Assembly (NCBI RefSeq): GCF_001613505.1 | Contig: NZ_BDCM01000013.1 | Location: forward strand, 434,001 to 498,000 | DNA length: 64,000 bases | Reading direction: 5' to 3' | DNA from: Nocardia mikamii NBRC 108933 | Lineage (GTDB): Bacteria; Actinomycetota; Actinomycetes; Mycobacteriales; Mycobacteriaceae | Shown: positions 51,339 to 61,036 of the stretch, piece after piece | Position numbering within the stretch: position 1 is the stretch's first letter | Layout: the number at the start of each line of letters is the position of its first letter | Translations under genes and position numbers: made by a program | The notes under the pieces: generated by a model | Seen by the model: the letters and a program-made list of their open reading frames with translations, nothing else | Databases searched by the model: none | Told to the model about the DNA's origin: nothing

Positions 51339-52760
51339 TCAGGAACGCCGGGTCAGGCGGCCGCCGGCATCGCGGAAACGGGCACGACCGTTGCGAATGT
51401 CGTGGTAGGAGACGAGCAGCAATCGCAGATACCCGTCGAAGATTTCCGGCGGATAGCCCGCCGGCGCGAACAGGCCGGGCCGGACCGGAACATACCGTTG
51501 CGGCGGTGCCGAGGTCGCGCCTCCGGCGAATGCGGTGAAGATGCGTTCCTGCGTCGCGTCGTCGGGTTCGTAGGTCACGCGCTCCTCGAGCTGCCCGTCG
51601 ACGACGTCGACATCGACGCGGAGTTGGCCCGACCGGTAGGTGCCGGCGTACGGGGCGAGGTCGAACTCCGCATCGAATTCCTCGACGAGCGTGGGGATTT
51701 CGATTCCCAGATGTTCGGTCAGCAGCCACCGCAGCAGCCGGTCGTGCAGCACGATCGCTCCGGAGGTGTTGCCGAAGGCGGTGAAGACCAGGTCATGTTC
51801 GGGGACCACACACAGAATGGACACCCCGCCCGGTGACGCGCCCGACATCGCCAGCACCGTGGTGTCGCCGAACGGGTACCGCACCCAGCCGAGTCCCATC
51901 GGCGGGACGTTCGGAGTGCGCATATCGTGGGCGACTCGTTGCATCGTCGCCGTCGATTCCGCGGACAGGATCCGCACACCGGTGGGCGCGACGCCACCGG
52001 CGAGGTGAGTGCGTCCGAACGCCAGCAGGTCGGCGACCGTGCCGATGGGGGTGCCGCCGGCCGGTCCCCAGCTGTCGGGGAGCATGAACATGGCGGTCGG
52101 CTCGACGCTCCCGGTGCCGGGATCGATGAAGTGGCCGACCGCCGTGCTGCGCAGAATCGCTTGTCGCGCGGAGGTACTCGACGTCGTCATGCCGACCGGG
52201 CCGAACAACTCCCGCTGCAGCAGGTCCGGGTAGGGCGTTGCGGTGACCACCTCGAGCAGTCGGCCCGCCACGATCATGCCGCCGTTGGAGTAGCTGAGCT
52301 GCTCACCGGGTGCGAACAGGGCGCCGCACTTCGAGAGGCCCTCGACGTAGTGTTTCAGCGCGTCGCGGCCCTCGGCGTCGGGGAAGAACAGGTCCGCGTC
52401 GATACCGTTGGTGTGTGAGATCAGGTGCCGGACCAGGATCTCGTCCGCGGCGCCCGGTTCGGCGAGCGCGAATTCCGGCAGGTAGTCCACCACCGGCGCA
52501 TCGAGTTTCAGCAGTCCGCGTTCGACCTGTTGCAGTACGAGCGTCGTGGTGAGCACCTTGGTGACGGAACCGAAGAGGAACCCGGTGTCCTCGCGCATCG
52601 GGGCGCCGGTGGCGAGGTTCGCGGTGCCGTGCGAGACGAGAATCTGTGCGCCCGCGTGATGGACACCGGCGACGTAGCCGGGGACCTTGTCCGATTCGCA
52701 GAAGGCGTCCACCTGCGAGCGGATCCGGTCGGCGATGGCGTGCAGTGCGTTGTCGTTCAT
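51339..52760 (-). CDS. Serine hydrolase, class C beta-lactamase fold (473 aa)
   Basis: Penicillin-binding/beta-lactamase-type serine hydrolase. SxxK reads SVTK (Ser65-Lys68) and YxN reads YSN (in EQLSYSNGG). The C-terminal 150 residues form a separate beta domain. No signal peptide, so cytoplasmic; esterase or peptidase activity is likelier than lactamase. ATG 52760 is chosen because it fits the predicted leaderless start of a MerR promoter; ATG 52769 is in-frame just upstream. Operon with merR. Confidence 0.85.
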   Translation of the reverse strand: MNDNALHAIADRIRSQVDAFCESDKVPGYVAGVHHAGAQILVSHGTANLATGAPMREDTGFLFGSVTKVLTTTLVLQQVERGLLKLDAPVVDYLPEFALAEPGAADEILVRHLISHTNGIDADLFFPDAEGRDALKHYVEGLSKCGALFAPGEQLSYSNGGMIVAGRLLEVVTATPYPDLLQRELFGPVGMTTSSTSARQAILRSTAVGHFIDPGTGSVEPTAMFMLPDSWGPAGGTPIGTVADLLAFGRTHLAGGVAPTGVRILSAESTATMQRVAHDMRTPNVPPMGLGWVRYPFGDTTVLAMSGASPGGVSILCVVPEHDLVFTAFGNTSGAIVLHDRLLRWLLTEHLGIEIPTLVEEFDAEFDLAPYAGTYRSGQLRVDVDVVDGQLEERVTYEPDDATQERIFTAFAGGATSAPPQRYVPVRPGLFAPAGYPPEIFDGYLRLLLVSYHDIRNGRARFRDAGGRLTRRS

Positions 52761-52799
52761 GCGGACCATCGTCGAACCTTGCCCCTGGGTCAAGGTCAA
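52761..52799 (-). promoter_or_regulatory. MerR-type promoter/operator of the serine hydrolase operon
   Basis: On the minus strand TTGACC (52799-52794), 20-bp spacer, GACGAT (52773-52768), 7 nt, then ATG 52760. An inverted repeat with arms ACCTTG and CAAGGT, each followed inwards by near-complementary C/G triplets, spans 52776-52796 inside the spacer. Same layout as the promoter at 4796-4834. Confidence 0.75.
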
Positions 52800-52982
52800 G
52801 CCGAAAACTGAACTTTTCGTTTCAGGGATGTGGTAGACGCATCCGCCCATGCCGAGGTAGTCCCGGATCTGGCAGATCGGATTGCTCTGATTCCGGCCCG
52901 GGTGACCTCGGTGATTCGGGTCGCAGAGCGCACCGGCCGGGCGGGTGGCCGGGATAGCCTGGGCCGGAGGGAGGGCACCTTG

Positions 52983-53840
52983 ATGATCGATTTCGTTCCG
53001 GACAAGAGTCTGTATCCGTTCGAGTCGCGCTGGTTCGACTCGTCGGCCGGGCGCATGCACTACATCGACGAGGGGTCCGGGCCGACGATCCTGTTCTGCC
53101 ACGGGTCCCCGACGTGGAGTTTCCTCTATCGCCACATCGTCACCGAACTGCGGGATCGATATCGGTGTGTCGCGGTGGATTATCCAGGGTTCGGATTGTC
53201 CGAGCGACCTTCCGATTTCGGATATACCGTCGCCGAACTCACCGCGGTGCTCGGCGAGCTGATCGATCATCTGCGGCTCGACGAGTTCATCGTCATGGGA
53301 CAGGATTGGGGCGGGCCCATCGGCCTGGGGGCGGCGGCCGCGCGGGCGGATCGGGTGCGGGGAATCGTGTTGGGTAACACGGTGTTCTGGCCGATCGAAG
53401 CAATGGCCAACAAGGCGTTCAGCGCGATCATGAGCAGCCGTCCGATGCGGCGCCGAATACTCGAGCAGAACTTTCTCATCGAGCGCGTGCTGCTCTCGGA
53501 ATTGGGGCGCACACTCACCGCCACGGAAGCCGAGCATTATCGCGCGGTACAACCCACCGCGGCAGCGCGTCGCGGACTTGCGGTGATGCCCAGAGAAATT
53601 CGTGCTGCGACCCCGCTGCTGGAGCGACTTTCGCGAGACGTTCCCACACTTCTCGGGGACAAGCCGACGCTGTTGGTGTGGGGGATGCGCGACCCCGTAT
53701 TCCGTGCGAAAGCGTGCATCCCGCGCATGCGGACCGCCTTCACCGATGTCGAAACGGTCGAACTGCCCCGTGCTCGGCATTTCATCCAGGAACACGCGCC
53801 CCATGAAATCGCCACGGCCATCGCGAATCGTTTCCCGTGA
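52983..53840 (+). CDS. Haloalkane dehalogenase-like alpha/beta hydrolase (285 aa)
   Basis: Alpha/beta hydrolase with nucleophile Asp108 in GQDWGGPIG, Trp109 (halide-binding), acid in GMRDPVF and His in ARHFIQEHAP; the acid after strand 6 is absent, as in class III haloalkane dehalogenases. The second halide-stabilising residue, Asn in HGNPTW-type proteins, is Ser42 here (HGSPTWSF), so dehalogenase activity may be weak or replaced. GGAGGGAGG upstream of the ATG. Diverges from the MerR operon. Confidence 0.82.
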   Translation: MIDFVPDKSLYPFESRWFDSSAGRMHYIDEGSGPTILFCHGSPTWSFLYRHIVTELRDRYRCVAVDYPGFGLSERPSDFGYTVAELTAVLGELIDHLRLDEFIVMGQDWGGPIGLGAAAARADRVRGIVLGNTVFWPIEAMANKAFSAIMSSRPMRRRILEQNFLIERVLLSELGRTLTATEAEHYRAVQPTAAARRGLAVMPREIRAATPLLERLSRDVPTLLGDKPTLLVWGMRDPVFRAKACIPRMRTAFTDVETVELPRARHFIQEHAPHEIATAIANRFP

Positions 53841-54055
53841 GCGATTTCGGCGCAGCGCGAGGCGTTGCCAGGTTTTACCGACGCGCCGTCCGACACTCCG
53901 CGCGGCGAACCGGACTGGTCGAAGACCTGCGCGGCTGTCGGTCGAACAGCTTATTGTGGACGCCGTCCAGCCCCGCGATAATCGGTAGCCGTTCTGCGGC
54001 AAGTCGGCCGACCACTCGAACCTGATGAGACCGTGAAGGTTTCGGAAAGCGTGCG

Positions 54056-54679
54056 ATGAACAGGCGTGCAGTTCTTTCACCGTTCGTCACGATTTCGATC
54101 TGCTTGCTGACGATGGGCGTTGTCGGGTGCGGTGGTTCGGCCGGCGAGGCGGTCGACGACGAGGCGGCTTCCGATATTCGGAGTGTCGGGACAGCCTCGC
54201 CCGCAGGCACATCGGCTGCGTTGTCGAATATGGCGATGCCCGGCGTAGCGGTGTCCGATGCCCGGTCGTACTTCGCGAACTCCGGCGGGATCGACGGTTA
54301 CTACTTCACCACTCCGGCCGGGCGGTGGCATTGCGCGATCGTCGTCGGCGGTGATCCACATATGGCCGGATGCCAGCCCGCGACGAACACCGGCGCGGGA
54401 ATCGGCGTGAAAGGCGCTCCGACGGTGGAGAGCCACTACTCCCACAAACAGGTCCCGCCCGACACGATCATGATCGAGCGGGGCGGCGACCCCCGCTTCG
54501 CGGTCCTGGGGCAAGCGGTGTTCCGGCAGACGCCGAACGAGGCAAAAGTGTTGCCTTACAACACATCCCTGGCGGCCGACGGCTTCACCTGTACAGCCCG
54601 GGACTCCGGCGTGTCGTGCCGAGACGATGCCTCCGGAAAGGGGTTCACCTTCTCCACCGAAGGTTTCGCGATGAACTGA
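54056..54679 (+). CDS. Putative lipoprotein (207 aa)
   Basis: Signal peptide with lipobox VVGC (Cys25), then a mature domain with conserved-looking pieces GGIDGYYFTTPAGRWHCAIV and FTCTARDSGVSCRDDASGKGFTFS, four cysteines in total. The C-terminal C-x8-C...GxGF motif is frequent in mycobacterial envelope lipoproteins of unknown function. No operon partner. Confidence 0.78.
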   Translation: MNRRAVLSPFVTISICLLTMGVVGCGGSAGEAVDDEAASDIRSVGTASPAGTSAALSNMAMPGVAVSDARSYFANSGGIDGYYFTTPAGRWHCAIVVGGDPHMAGCQPATNTGAGIGVKGAPTVESHYSHKQVPPDTIMIERGGDPRFAVLGQAVFRQTPNEAKVLPYNTSLAADGFTCTARDSGVSCRDDASGKGFTFSTEGFAMN

Positions 54680-54743
54680 GCCGGATACCTGACCGTACCC
54701 GGCGATCGAGCCGCCCCTGCGCCCCGCGAGCACCTCGACAGCC

Positions 54744-54772
54744 GTTCGCCGGCGACCACGACCTCGGCGAAC
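54744..54772. terminator. Terminator hairpin between convergent genes
   Basis: GTTCGCCG (54744-54751) pairs CGGCGAAC (54765-54772) with a 13-nt loop, between the lipoprotein and SnoaL genes. Confidence 0.5.
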
Positions 54773-54776
54773 CGGT

Positions 54777-55577
54777 TCAGTCCTCGGCGACGAAGCCGCG
54801 CAGTGCGACGACCCGCCGGCCGTCGACCTCCAGTTCCGCGATCCCTCGTTCGGCCGGGGTGCGCACACTGACGGTCACGAATCGGCCCGCCGCGATCGTC
54901 TTGCCGACCTCGAGTCCGCGCACCCGCTTGACGAATTCGGCATGGCCCACATCGGAACCGGCCGGCCATTCCACGACCGCGCGTGGGCTGAGTACCGCGC
55001 GCACACCGGCGACGTCGCCGCGACCGGCCGCTTCCAGCAATCCGGTGGCGGCGCGTTTGCCTGCCGCGCCGACCCGGATGAAACCGCGGCTGAAACCCAC
55101 AGCGCCACCGATGCCTTGGTTTCCGAGCAGCTGCGGCGCGAGTTTCATGGCCGCGCCGAGCCCGCGCCCGCCGGCGGCGAGCAGTTGACCGACCATGACC
55201 GGTAGCTCCCAGTGGGCGTAGAGGCGGGCGATCTTCCATTCGCCGCCGATGCGCGTCAGGTCGTAGCGCAGATGCATCGGCACGCGCAGGGTGACACCGG
55301 TGGACATGGTGGTGGCGAGAGCCAGATCGCGGAAGACCGTTGCACCGCGCACGACGTCGTGGTCGCTGTGGAAGACGATGTGGTTGGGGCCGATGAAGGT
55401 GTCGTAGAAGCGTTCGATCGCCTGTCGGCCGATGTGCGGGCGCGAGCCGACCGGATCCTCGACCCGGCCGTCGGGTGCGAACAGATTCACCCAGGCCGAA
55501 CGATCGTGCACCGCGACCGCCTGCGGGGATCGTTCCACCGTGGCGAGCAGTTCCGCCGCCGACGCGTTCGCGGACAT
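54777..55577 (-). CDS. Double SnoaL/NTF2-like protein (266 aa)
   Basis: Two NTF2-type domains: one N-terminal (SAWVNLFAPDGRVEDPVGSRPHIG ... WKIARLYAHWELPVM) and a second C-terminal (AGRGDVAGVRAVLSPRAVVEWPAG). Probably a ketosteroid-isomerase-like protein. ATG 55577 follows GGAGGAACG. Next genes on the other strand are a methyltransferase and MDR enzyme. Function unknown. Confidence 0.75.
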   Translation of the reverse strand: MSANASAAELLATVERSPQAVAVHDRSAWVNLFAPDGRVEDPVGSRPHIGRQAIERFYDTFIGPNHIVFHSDHDVVRGATVFRDLALATTMSTGVTLRVPMHLRYDLTRIGGEWKIARLYAHWELPVMVGQLLAAGGRGLGAAMKLAPQLLGNQGIGGAVGFSRGFIRVGAAGKRAATGLLEAAGRGDVAGVRAVLSPRAVVEWPAGSDVGHAEFVKRVRGLEVGKTIAAGRFVTVSVRTPAERGIAELEVDGRRVVALRGFVAED

Positions 55578-55713
55578 CGTTCCTCCAGACTCTCGACTGC
55601 CCACAATCTATAACGTGTTCCAGTTTCACACGGGGTAACCAGCGAATCCCCGGCAAGTACGCGTGACGGATCTCGCGATGATCACGCCGCGACCCGGGCG
55701 TACGGTGACCGGT

Positions 55714-56544
55714 ATGCAGGTCGGGCAACCCAGCAGAACCGCGATGGCCACCGCACAGGCACGGGCCTATCACCAACTCGCCGACGAACCGCGGATCTTC
55801 ACCGATCCGCTGGCGGTGCGGATCGTCGGCGAGGAAGCGGCTCGCGACAATCCCTTCGACAAGGGGGTGGATCCGGAACTGGCCCGGCGCCGCCGGCTGT
55901 TCCTCGCCACGCGCAGTCGCTTCGCCGACGACACCGTCGCGGCGGCGGTCGCCGGTGGAACCCGCCAGGTGGTCGTACTCGGCGCGGGTATGGACACCGC
56001 CGCCTACCGCAATCCCCATGCGGATGTGCGGTTCTTCGAGGTCGACCACCCCGATACGCAGGCGTGGAAGCGAAATCGGTTGTCCGAAGCGGGAATCGAG
56101 GTTCCCCATTCGATGACCTTCGCGCCGGTGGACTTCCACCGCGACGATCTCGCCGACGCGCTGGCACGGGCGGGACTGGATCGCTCCCTCGGCGCGGTGT
56201 ACGTGTGGCTCGGCGTGGTGGTCTACCTCGAGCACGACGCCATCGCCGAGACGTTGCGCTACATCGCCGGCCAGGGCGGCGGTGCGGTCCTGGTGTTCGA
56301 TTACTCCTACCCACCCGACGCGGGTCAGCAGGCCCGCGGAAAACGCGTTGCGGCCGTGGGTGAACCGTGGGTGAGCTTCTTCACCGAAGAGCAGATGCGG
56401 GCCGAACTGGAGTCGGCCGGATTCACCGACATCGAGGACCACTCGGGGATCGCGCTGGTGCGGTCCTATGCCGACATCCCCGCCCACGGGCCGGCGCTCC
56501 CGGGCCCGCATCTCGTTCGCGCGAGAACCACCGTGAACGGCTGA
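55714..56544 (+). CDS. SAM-dependent methyltransferase, TIGR00027/LCM-like (276 aa)
   Basis: Actinobacterial class I methyltransferase family. N-terminus SRTAMATAQARAYHQL, motif I VVVLGAGMDTAAYR, acidic FFEVDHPDTQ, and later VWLGVVVYLEHDAIAETL. Members are putative O- or carboxyl-methyltransferases. ATG 55714 is preferred: TACGGT (55701-55706) ends 7 nt upstream, a leaderless pattern; upstream GTG/ATG starts at 55663/55678 are alternatives. Confidence 0.87.
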   Translation: MQVGQPSRTAMATAQARAYHQLADEPRIFTDPLAVRIVGEEAARDNPFDKGVDPELARRRRLFLATRSRFADDTVAAAVAGGTRQVVVLGAGMDTAAYRNPHADVRFFEVDHPDTQAWKRNRLSEAGIEVPHSMTFAPVDFHRDDLADALARAGLDRSLGAVYVWLGVVVYLEHDAIAETLRYIAGQGGGAVLVFDYSYPPDAGQQARGKRVAAVGEPWVSFFTEEQMRAELESAGFTDIEDHSGIALVRSYADIPAHGPALPGPHLVRARTTVNG

Positions 56545-56678
56545 GTCGACCGGCGGCTCTCGAAACCGGCTGCGGTACTGCGCGCACCGGCGACCACGAT
56601 CGTCGCAACCCTCGGAACAAATCTCCGGCCGACCGCGGTTGCCCCGAGAGATAGCAGACTGCGAACTCGGGAGGTGCG

Positions 56679-57626
56679 ATGCTGGCGATCGGATTCGAGG
56701 AGCCGGGTGGTCCGGAGGTACTGCGACCGGTCGAGGTGCCCGAACCGCACGCCGGGGCCGGGGAGGTGCGGATCCGGGTGGCGGCCGCGGCCGTGAACCC
56801 CTCCGACACCGTGACCCGGTCCGGTATGGCGCACGATCGCTACCGGGAGGTGACGCCGCCGTACGTCCCCGGCTGGGACGCCGCGGGAATCGTCGACGAG
56901 GCCGGCCCCGAGACCGGCTGGCACAGTGGCGACCGGGTCGTCGCGATCACACTGCCGGTACTGGCCGGGGGCGGTGCCTACGCGGAGAAGATCGTGGTAC
57001 CCGCGGGCCAGGTGGCGCGCCTGCCCGAGGGAAGCGACTTCGTCTCCGCCGCAACGCTTCCGATGAACGGTCTCACCGCCTGGTTCGCTCTGGACGCGCT
57101 CGACCCGCGCGCGGGGCGCACGATCGCGGTGACGGGGGCGGCCGGTGCGGTCGGTGGTTACGTGATCCAGTTGGCGAAGACGCGCGGCTACACCGTGATC
57201 GCCGACGCGAAACCGGCCGATGAACAGTTGGTCCGCGATTTCGGCGCCGATATCGTCCTGCCACGCGGCGACGATCTCGCCTCCCGCATCCGCGCCCACG
57301 CTCCCGACGGCGTGGACGCGCTGATCGACACCGCGCTACAAGGCGACGCGGTGCTCGCGGCGGTGCGCGACGGCGGTGCGTTCGTCATCCTGCGGCCCGC
57401 GGCCCTGGGCGGCGGAGCCACTCCGGAGCGCGGCATTTCGGTCCACCTCGTGATGGTCGCCGACCATCTGGACGAACCGCACGCGCTGAGCGAATTGAGC
57501 CGGCTCGCCTCGGAAGGCGCACTCACCCTGCGCGTGGCCCGGACCTTCCCCGCCGGACAGGCCGCTCGAGCGCATGAGCTGCTCGAAGCCGGCGGTGTCC
57601 GCGGGCGCATCGTCCTCGAATTCTGA
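56679..57626 (+). CDS. MDR-family quinone oxidoreductase-like protein (315 aa)
   Basis: NADPH:quinone-reductase-type MDR enzyme with PEVLRPVEVPEPHAGAGEV start, AAAVNPSDTVTRSGM, and nucleotide motif VTGAAGAVGGYVIQLAKTRG. No zinc ligands. GGGAGG precedes the ATG. Converges on the luciferase-like gene with an 8-bp gap. Substrate unknown. Confidence 0.87.
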   Translation: MLAIGFEEPGGPEVLRPVEVPEPHAGAGEVRIRVAAAAVNPSDTVTRSGMAHDRYREVTPPYVPGWDAAGIVDEAGPETGWHSGDRVVAITLPVLAGGGAYAEKIVVPAGQVARLPEGSDFVSAATLPMNGLTAWFALDALDPRAGRTIAVTGAAGAVGGYVIQLAKTRGYTVIADAKPADEQLVRDFGADIVLPRGDDLASRIRAHAPDGVDALIDTALQGDAVLAAVRDGGAFVILRPAALGGGATPERGISVHLVMVADHLDEPHALSELSRLASEGALTLRVARTFPAGQAARAHELLEAGGVRGRIVLEF

Positions 57627-57634
57627 AGAGCGCG

Positions 57635-58939
57635 TTACTCGTTCCGCGGCGGCAACGGAGGAAGTTCGAGGTTGTCGCGGAAGGTCTCGCCCACGTAGTC
57701 GGAGCCGACGATGCCGCGGCGGCGAAGTTCGGGGAGCAGGCCCTCGAGCAGGAAGTCGCGGTTGCGTGGGTCGTCGAGGCCACCGAGGCCGATCACGTCG
57801 AGGACGCCGGCGTCGTAGCGTTCCCGAATCGCGTCGGCGAGTTGTTCGGGAGTGCCGGCGGCGGCCCAGTGTCCGGTGTCCTTGGCGGCGATGATCAACT
57901 CACGCAACGTTTTTCCGGATCGGGCCAGCGCGGTGAAGATCTCCACGCGGCCGCGGCGGCGGTTCACGGCGCGCACATCGGGCAGCAGCGAGTCCGGGAT
58001 CGGCCGGTCCAGCGGCAGTTCCGACAGGTCGATATCGCCGCCGAGCATATCGGCCAGCGCGTGGCGGCCCGCCTCGAAATCGGTGGCCTCGGCACGTTCG
58101 CGAACCAGCCGCCGCGCTTCCTCCTCGGTGGCGCCGTAGGTGGTGTGCAGGGAGCTGAAGATGTACGGAAGTCCGTCGGCGCGGCCCAGATCCGCTGCGC
58201 GCGTGCGGATCTTCTTGGTGTAGGTGAGCGCGTCGTCGAGCGTCGCCAGTGAGGTGAACACCACCTCGGCGAACCGAGCGCCCAATTCCACGCCGCCCTC
58301 GGATTGCCCGGCCTGGAACTGCACCGGGCGTCGCTGCGGCAGCGACGGAATGTTCAGGGGGCCGCGCACGGTGAAATACCGTCCGGCATAGTCGATCGGA
58401 CGGACCAGCTCGGCATCCAGGACAGCGCCGCCGTGACCGTCCGGCGTGAGCGCCCCCGGCTGCCAGCTGTCGAACAGCGCGTTCGCGACTTCGAGGACTT
58501 CGGTCGCGCGGGCGTAGCGTTCCTCCGGGCTCGGCAGGTCCCCGGCACCGTAGTTCTCCTCGCCCAGAGAGGAGGTCACCGCATTCCACGCGGCGCGCCC
58601 GTTGCTGATGTGGTCCAGCGTTCCGAACAGTCGCGCCAGGTTGTAGGGATGATGGAAAGTCGTTGTGACCGTGGCGATCAGGCCCACATGCCGGGTCACC
58701 GCACTGAGGGCGGACAGGAAGATCAGCGGTTCCTGCGCCCCGATGGCGCCCTGCGCGCCGAAACTCAGCAGATCCGCCGCGAACAACGCGTCGAAGCGGT
58801 GTTCCTCGGCGAGTTTCGCGACACCCAGCGCATCGTCGAGCGTCGAGCGCCGCGGATCGATCGCGGCATCGTAGATTTTCGGCGAACCACTGACCCCGGT
58901 CACGATCTTCAGCGGCCGGCGTCGCGCACTGCTACCCAT
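57635..58939 (-). CDS. DszA/NtaA-type FMN-dependent monooxygenase (434 aa)
   Basis: Bacterial luciferase-fold oxygenase using FMNH2 from a separate reductase. The family pattern TRHVGLIATVTTTFHHPYNLARLFGTLDHISNGRAAWN, LPQRRPVQFQAGQSEGG and AAGTPEQLADAIRERYDAGVLDV is clear. Members cleave C-S or C-N bonds or oxygenate heterocycles (NtaA, SnaA, DszA). ATG 58939. Companion of the gene at 61282 and of the flavoprotein/ferredoxin pair. Confidence 0.9.
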   Translation of the reverse strand: MGSSARRRPLKIVTGVSGSPKIYDAAIDPRRSTLDDALGVAKLAEEHRFDALFAADLLSFGAQGAIGAQEPLIFLSALSAVTRHVGLIATVTTTFHHPYNLARLFGTLDHISNGRAAWNAVTSSLGEENYGAGDLPSPEERYARATEVLEVANALFDSWQPGALTPDGHGGAVLDAELVRPIDYAGRYFTVRGPLNIPSLPQRRPVQFQAGQSEGGVELGARFAEVVFTSLATLDDALTYTKKIRTRAADLGRADGLPYIFSSLHTTYGATEEEARRLVRERAEATDFEAGRHALADMLGGDIDLSELPLDRPIPDSLLPDVRAVNRRRGRVEIFTALARSGKTLRELIIAAKDTGHWAAAGTPEQLADAIRERYDAGVLDVIGLGGLDDPRNRDFLLEGLLPELRRRGIVGSDYVGETFRDNLELPPLPPRNE

Positions 58940-59102
58940 CCCCCGACGGTATCGATAGCCGCCCTCGACGCCACCGGTTGCATTCAGCCGGATCATTTCA
59001 CGCGAATCGGGAATTGTGTTGCGAGCCCGATTGTTTCACCTCGTCGCGCCCGAGTTGTGCGTCCGCGGCGAGGAGATACCGGCCGTTGCCGAGGCGACCG
59101 GC

Positions 59103-59441
59103 TCACGCTCCCGAGGGCCGCGGAGCCGGGCCGGGCGGAAGTTCCGGCCCCACCGCCCTCAGACTGCCCGGCCGGCGGCCCTTTCCCCAGCCGATCTCGC
59201 GCCGATACGCGCCGATGTGCTCGCGCGGGACCGCCTGTTGCGGCGGCAGCGGCGTGGATTGCGGGTCCACGTACAACGCGTCGGTCGGGCAGTACGCCTC
59301 ACACATGAAGCAGGTCTGGCAGTCGGATTGCCGTGCGATGACCGGAATTCCGTCGCCCCCGCGGTCGAAGACGTTCGTCGGGCAGACGTCGACGCATTTG
59401 TCGCAGGCGATGCAGGCCGGGGCGTGAACCAGTTCGATCAT
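59103..59441 (-). CDS. 2x[4Fe-4S] ferredoxin-like subunit (112 aa)
   Basis: Two complete cluster motifs: CIACDKCVDVCP and CQTCFMCEAYCP, so two [4Fe-4S] clusters, then a Pro-rich C-terminal tail. Overlaps the flavoprotein stop (TGATG), so translationally coupled. Passes electrons to or from the FAD subunit; resembles the beta subunit of APS-reductase-type pairs. Confidence 0.92.
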   Translation of the reverse strand: MIELVHAPACIACDKCVDVCPTNVFDRGGDGIPVIARQSDCQTCFMCEAYCPTDALYVDPQSTPLPPQQAVPREHIGAYRREIGWGKGRRPGSLRAVGPELPPGPAPRPSGA

Positions 59442-61036
59442 CAGGCCACCGCCGCGACCGCGGGAGCATCGGCCGACCGCAGCGCCGCCGCCACCGTCCA
59501 CACCTCGTCGAGCCCGCCGCTGAGGATGTGGTGGTGCTGTGCGGGATCCAGCTCCGGATGGTCGGCCCGCTTGCTCATACCGCGAGATTCGGTGCGCGCC
59601 AGCGCGGATCGGTACATCAGCCGCCCGACCGCAGTGATCGCGGCGGCCTCGCGCGCCCGCACGCGGTCGGCGCCGGTGGCCCGCAGCCCCGCGGCCGACT
59701 CCGTCCACACCGTGTCCAGGGTGGCCAGTGCCGGACGAACCCGCTCGCCGTGGCGCAGATAGTTCTTCTCCACCGGCAGCAGTTCGGCGCGTGCCGCGGC
59801 GAGCACCTCGTCCGCGCCGATGCGTCCGGACCCGGTGGGCCGCAATCCCGTTCGCCCGGCTCGCGTCAAGCCGTCCGGCCGTCCACCGCGCCGCGCGAAC
59901 CGTGCCGCACCCCGGCCCGCCCAACTGCCCGACGACATCGCCCATGCCGCATTGTGGCTGCCGCCGCCGGTGAATCCGCCGCAGATGCGTTCGCGGGTGG
60001 CCGCGTCGCCCGCGGCATACAGTCCGCTCACCGAGGTCGCGCACTCGTCGCTGACCACCTCGATCCCGCCGGTGCCGCGCACCGTGCCCTCGGCCAGCAG
60101 ATCCACCTCGAAGCGCTGGGTGAACGGGTCGATGCCGCGGCGATCGAATTGCAGGAAGAAGTTCGGCTGTCCGCGCCGCATCTGCTCCTGAGTGGTCCGA
60201 TCCGCCCGGTCCAGTTGCGCGAACACTTTCTCCTGCAACAAGGTTCGCGCGATGACCGACCGTCCCTGCACCGATCCGGCGCCGTCGAGAACGCTGCCGT
60301 CCTCGTGGAAGAAGGTGGCGTAGCGGTAATAGGCGGTCTTGGTGACGGTCGAGCCCTTCGCGGCGATGCCGTAGGCGTTGGAGAATTCCATCCCGGAGAA
60401 GCGTGCGCCCACCTCGGCGGCCATGAGTGTGCCGTCACCGGTGTCGACGTTGGTGCCGAGCGCGCGCGAGAGGAAGGCGCAGCCGCCGGTGGCCAGCACC
60501 ACCGCACCGGCGTGCACGCGGTAGTCGCGGTGCTCGCGCAGCAGGTAGCCGGCCGCGCCGCGGACCGTGCCGTCCCGATCGACCAAAAGCTCCAGGGCCG
60601 GGGCGTGGTCGACGATCCGCACGCCCAGCCGCCGCACCCACGCGCGCATGCGGCGCATGTATTCCGGGCCTTGCACGCCGGTGCGAATCGGGTTGCCGGT
60701 GTTCGGATCGACCGGGAACGGATACCGGCCCTCCTCGGCCAGTCGATGCATGTTCGCGTAGGTCTGGTCGAGGACTCGGTCCATCCAGTGGTGATCGGCG
60801 AGGAAGCCGCCCAACTCCTCGCGACTGGCCTTGGCCGCCGCGCGGGCCGCCGGATCCGGCGCCACGTACCAGACACCCGTCCCCGCGGGTGCGGTGGCGC
60901 CGCTGGTGCCGCAGTACCCCTTGTCGACCAGCACCACCTCGGCCCCGGCCTCGCGGGCGTGGATCGCGGCCCAACAGGCGGCCGGTCCACCACCGATCAC
61001 CAGCACATCGGCATCGATCTGCCATGCCTCGCTCAT
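59441..61036 (-). CDS. FAD-dependent oxidoreductase, fumarate reductase/AprA-like (531 aa)
   Basis: Flavoprotein of the succinate dehydrogenase/fumarate reductase/adenylylsulfate reductase alpha family. FAD motif VLVIGGGPAACWAAIHAREAG, then YCGTSGATAPAGTGVW, VVLATGGCAFLSRALGTNVDTGDG, and AGDAATRERICGGFTGGGSHN. AAGGAG precedes ATG 61036. Coupled to the ferredoxin. Substrate not known; flanking flavin oxygenases suggest organosulfur use. Not SdhA/FrdA: no cytochrome subunits. Confidence 0.85.
   Translation of the reverse strand: MSEAWQIDADVLVIGGGPAACWAAIHAREAGAEVVLVDKGYCGTSGATAPAGTGVWYVAPDPAARAAAKASREELGGFLADHHWMDRVLDQTYANMHRLAEEGRYPFPVDPNTGNPIRTGVQGPEYMRRMRAWVRRLGVRIVDHAPALELLVDRDGTVRGAAGYLLREHRDYRVHAGAVVLATGGCAFLSRALGTNVDTGDGTLMAAEVGARFSGMEFSNAYGIAAKGSTVTKTAYYRYATFFHEDGSVLDGAGSVQGRSVIARTLLQEKVFAQLDRADRTTQEQMRRGQPNFFLQFDRRGIDPFTQRFEVDLLAEGTVRGTGGIEVVSDECATSVSGLYAAGDAATRERICGGFTGGGSHNAAWAMSSGSWAGRGAARFARRGGRPDGLTRAGRTGLRPTGSGRIGADEVLAAARAELLPVEKNYLRHGERVRPALATLDTVWTESAAGLRATGADRVRAREAAAITAVGRLMYRSALARTESRGMSKRADHPELDPAQHHHILSGGLDEVWTVAAALRSADAPAVAAVA

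Noticed and set aside
52761..54080. Long N-terminal extension of the serine hydrolase frame
   Set aside because: Covers the antisense of the dehalogenase gene and the promoter; the motif-supported start is 52760.
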